A DNA stretch of 64,000 bases from Diploscapter coronatus (Eukaryota > Nematoda > Chromadorea > Rhabditida > Rhabditidae). The stretch lies in the NCBI GenBank assembly GCA_964036155.1, contig OZ038422.1:2131201-2195200 (forward strand), read 5' to 3'. The notes beneath the pieces are model-generated. The model was not told the DNA's origin and did no database searches. It saw only the letters and a program-made list of their open reading frames with translations. This document shows positions 61,840 through 64,000 of the stretch, in pieces. The stretch's first letter is position 1; each line of letters begins with the position of its first letter. The translations under genes were made by a program, and so were the position numbers.

Positions 61840-61985
61840 TTCCTTTTTCTCTACCAGCGACGAACCCCATCCTCTCTCTCACCTCTTTCGTTTTTCTACT
61901 AACTCATTGTCCCTATTCAATAAAGCAGAGAAAGAGTGGCGAGAGAGAATGAGATGTGTCGCTGGTAGAGAAATAGAAAAAGGGT
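61840..61985. mobile_element. ~145 bp inverted-repeat element
   Basis: TTTTTCTCTACCAGCGACGA on the left pairs with TCGCTGGTAGAGAAATAG on the right, with further pairing of CTCTCTCTCACC and GTGGCGAGAGAGA inside. It has no ORF and is probably a MITE. Confidence 0.6.
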
Positions 61986-64000
61986 GAGAGTGCATGAGAT
62001 CAAGTCCGTCAACAAGCATGGCTTTCAATCCAACCTTTGAAAATCTCTCCTTATCTTTCCTGGCTCGAGATTCTTCCAGCTTCATTGAACATTTCACGTC
62101 TCTCAGAGTATCGTCAAGAGCGATTCTGACTTCTTTTTTATTTTCCCGAAAATATTTTCAAAAGTCACTTTTTCTCGCCCAGATTTGTGCTGTACTCCTT
62201 GTGGCGATTGAAGAAGAAAGTCGTTGACAGTGACTTGACCAACTTGAACGGATTGCCGTCACTTCGGTTTCGGTTTCCAAACGATGTCATCTTGATGGTG
62301 AACTTCAGGAGAAGTTTTCGTTCTAAAAATATAAAGCAGATTTGATCAAGTCTAAGACTTTAATTTTATGCAGACAAATATAGTACATGTAAAGAATCGC
62401 GAAAGTAGCACACTGGTATGAATCACTATTGAAGAGAGTAGATATGTGGTGAAACTTATATCAGTTAAAACTAAATTGGTTTGATTATGCAATGCAATTA
62501 CAAAAGCTAAAGCAGTCAATAAATTTGAAAATGACATTAGTATTTCAGATTTGCAAAAGCCGATATCAGCTGCGAAATTGTAAAATGAAACAGGTAAGTG
62601 GAAAATTCGTGTAAGAACTCGACACCTATCCATCTATTCGATATCTTTGAAGTTCTGCGAGCACATGGCCTCTTAGAGTGGGTAATTCTTTTCCATCCTA
62701 ACATTTTTCGGTTCAGTGAAGAAGATTCTTTTTTGCTGCTGCTCTTGTTTTCTGCACAATGTGCGTGTAGTTTTGCTGTGTTGTGCAGAGGAACTGCATT
62801 TTTTCCTAGCTTCACCCCACCCACTCTATTTTTGTCTTTCATTCTTTAAACCTCTATGTTATTATCGTATATCATTCACTCTTTTTCCGGTTTTTTTTCT
62901 CTAAATCTAGTTTTCTTGGCTATTTTCTGATTTCTGTTATTTTGAATGTTTTCTTCACTATTTTTCTGACTTTATTTCTCTAGTTCAATGATGGTCCACA
63001 CTATTTCCCTTTTCTTTATTTCTGTATCATATCACTTCCTTTCAGTCAATCACTTTTCTTCTTGCAGCAGCAGAAACAACAGCTGGGCTTTGATGAGTGA
63101 AAAGGTTGATCTTGGGGTATTGAAAATTCGCGAGCAAGAAGCTTCGAGCCTAATCGATACCGAACTGAAATGTTTCCGCAGGAAATTTGATAAATCGATT
63201 TAGTGAAAGTCGAAAAAATGTTTAAAAATTTTAACTGATTATGAAATTTGTTTAGAGCTTATTAGTTGTCTAGATAAAACAATTAATTATCAAACAAGAA
63301 TGCCATTTGTTTCAAGACTTTAATGATCACAGAATGTGAATAATTGTTAATTTCGGAGATTCATTGTCACCAATTAAAATTTTAAATAAATACTGATTTG
63401 ACGCCATCCATAGTGACGCTGAATTTGACAAATTTAAAGGAAAATAAAAACGTCATCAAATTTTCGAACCTTCTGAAAGGTTGACATTATGTCGTCACTC
63501 AATCTATTGATTGCGCATTAAATTTTCTGTAAATTTCAAATATTTTTTCCCTACGTTTGAGGATAGACCACAAAAACCGGCTGGCAGTACGGCATTGATT
63601 ATCATGCAAATCCGCTATTTCACCAGGTCCTTTTTGCCACTTGCTCTAATTCTCCCAAAATTGGTTCACCGAAAAATTGACTAGATATTCAAGTTACCTG
63701 ATTTTCAACGGGCTTTATTTTCTTACTAAAGTTTAGAATTTTTCAAACGAATGCCCGAAAATTGCATGTCCTGTATAAGAAATGGATTGCACAACTTCTT
63801 TAATAATCGACAGGTAACTTACTTGAAAAATGCTAAAAAGGTAATAGTTTTAGGTCAATATTTTCGTTACCACGATAATGATCATGTTTTCAACATTTGT
63901 GATATTTATTTCCATAACAAGGCGGAGTTTTTGTAAGAAAATATTTTTAAAAACTCAGAAATGATTTATTTTTACAGTAAGTCCTTACGAGACGCAGAAT
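61986..64000. other. Right end of window, weak coding signals only
   Basis: A minus-strand ATG at 62288 (MTSFGNRNRSDGNPFKLVKS) opens 41 codons that look protein-like. A plus-strand strong donor (ACAG|GTAAGTGG) lies near 62592. A plus-strand ORF at 63093-63203 is listed separately. None could be joined into a gene; real genes here may continue beyond the window. Confidence 0.35.
63093..63203 (+). CDS. Possible small ORF or terminal exon
   Basis: The 36-codon ORF MSEKVDLGVLKIREQEASSL... ends KCFRRKFDKSI at TAG. It is preceded by CTTCTTGCAG (63068), a good acceptor, with an in-frame Ser/Asn stretch between. It reads like a charged terminal exon. The upstream donor near 62592 does not join in a frame that works, so the model is incomplete. 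Confidence 0.25.
   Translation: MSEKVDLGVLKIREQEASSLIDTELKCFRRKFDKSI

Noticed and set aside
1..64000. CRISPR arrays, bacterial operons, prophage or horizontally acquired bacterial genes
   Set aside because: All supported genes have nematode introns and nematode family signatures; no spaced direct repeats of CRISPR type are present.
1..64000. tRNA, 5S and spliced-leader RNA genes
   Set aside because: I looked for GGTTCRAATCC-type B boxes with a matching A box and for SL RNA sequence on both strands and saw none; a tRNAscan run would be decisive.

Overview
This is nematode nuclear DNA, most likely from a free-living rhabditid (clade V). The evidence is an AT-rich background with short introns that end in TTTTCAG, chemoreceptors of the nematode-only Srd and Sre families, a cuticle collagen with a KR-type cleavage site, a cysteine-type secreted glutathione peroxidase like Caenorhabditis GPX-3, and an 18S rRNA with a nematode-type 5' end. 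The species cannot be named from the window.

Layout. Positions 1-3010 are the end of an rDNA unit on the minus strand (partial ITS1, 18S, external spacer). The rDNA then stops and two telomere-like G-rich/C-rich arrays follow, pointing at each other (3407-3694). Single-copy DNA begins after that: an srd chemoreceptor (4991-6850, +); a gene-poor 6 kb stretch with heat-shock-element-like sites and degenerate repeats; a ZIP13-type zinc transporter (12806-16518, +); a glutathione peroxidase (17605-20854, -); a broken gene remnant near 22.2-22.8 kb; two tandem secreted cysteine proteins (23588-25436 and 26148-27700, -); an sre chemoreceptor (29971-32067, +); a collagen cut into 21 mostly tiny exons (32760-35925, -); two tandem paralogues of an unrecognised family (37599-39696 and 40594-42090, -); and a very long coiled-coil gene (42722-59541, -) with further alternative 5' exons out to 61737. 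The last 2 kb hold small inverted repeats and weak coding signals.

I built the gene models by hand. For each main gene the exon phases chain without a break to a stop codon, and this is the main support for them. The genes do not form an operon or one pathway; the neighbourhood looks like a chromosome arm or subtelomere (rDNA edge, chemoreceptors, small secreted families, many non-autonomous repeats). Several repeat families occur twice in the window: a ~300 bp ORF-bearing repeat, a ~95 bp foldback and a ~150 bp inverted-repeat element. Most copies lie in introns.

The most interesting points are the inverted telomere-like arrays beside the rDNA edge, the micro-exon collagen, the unrecognised tandem gene pair, the heat-shock-element cluster without a heat-shock gene, and the coiled-coil gene with several possible starts and a second open frame through its 5' exons.
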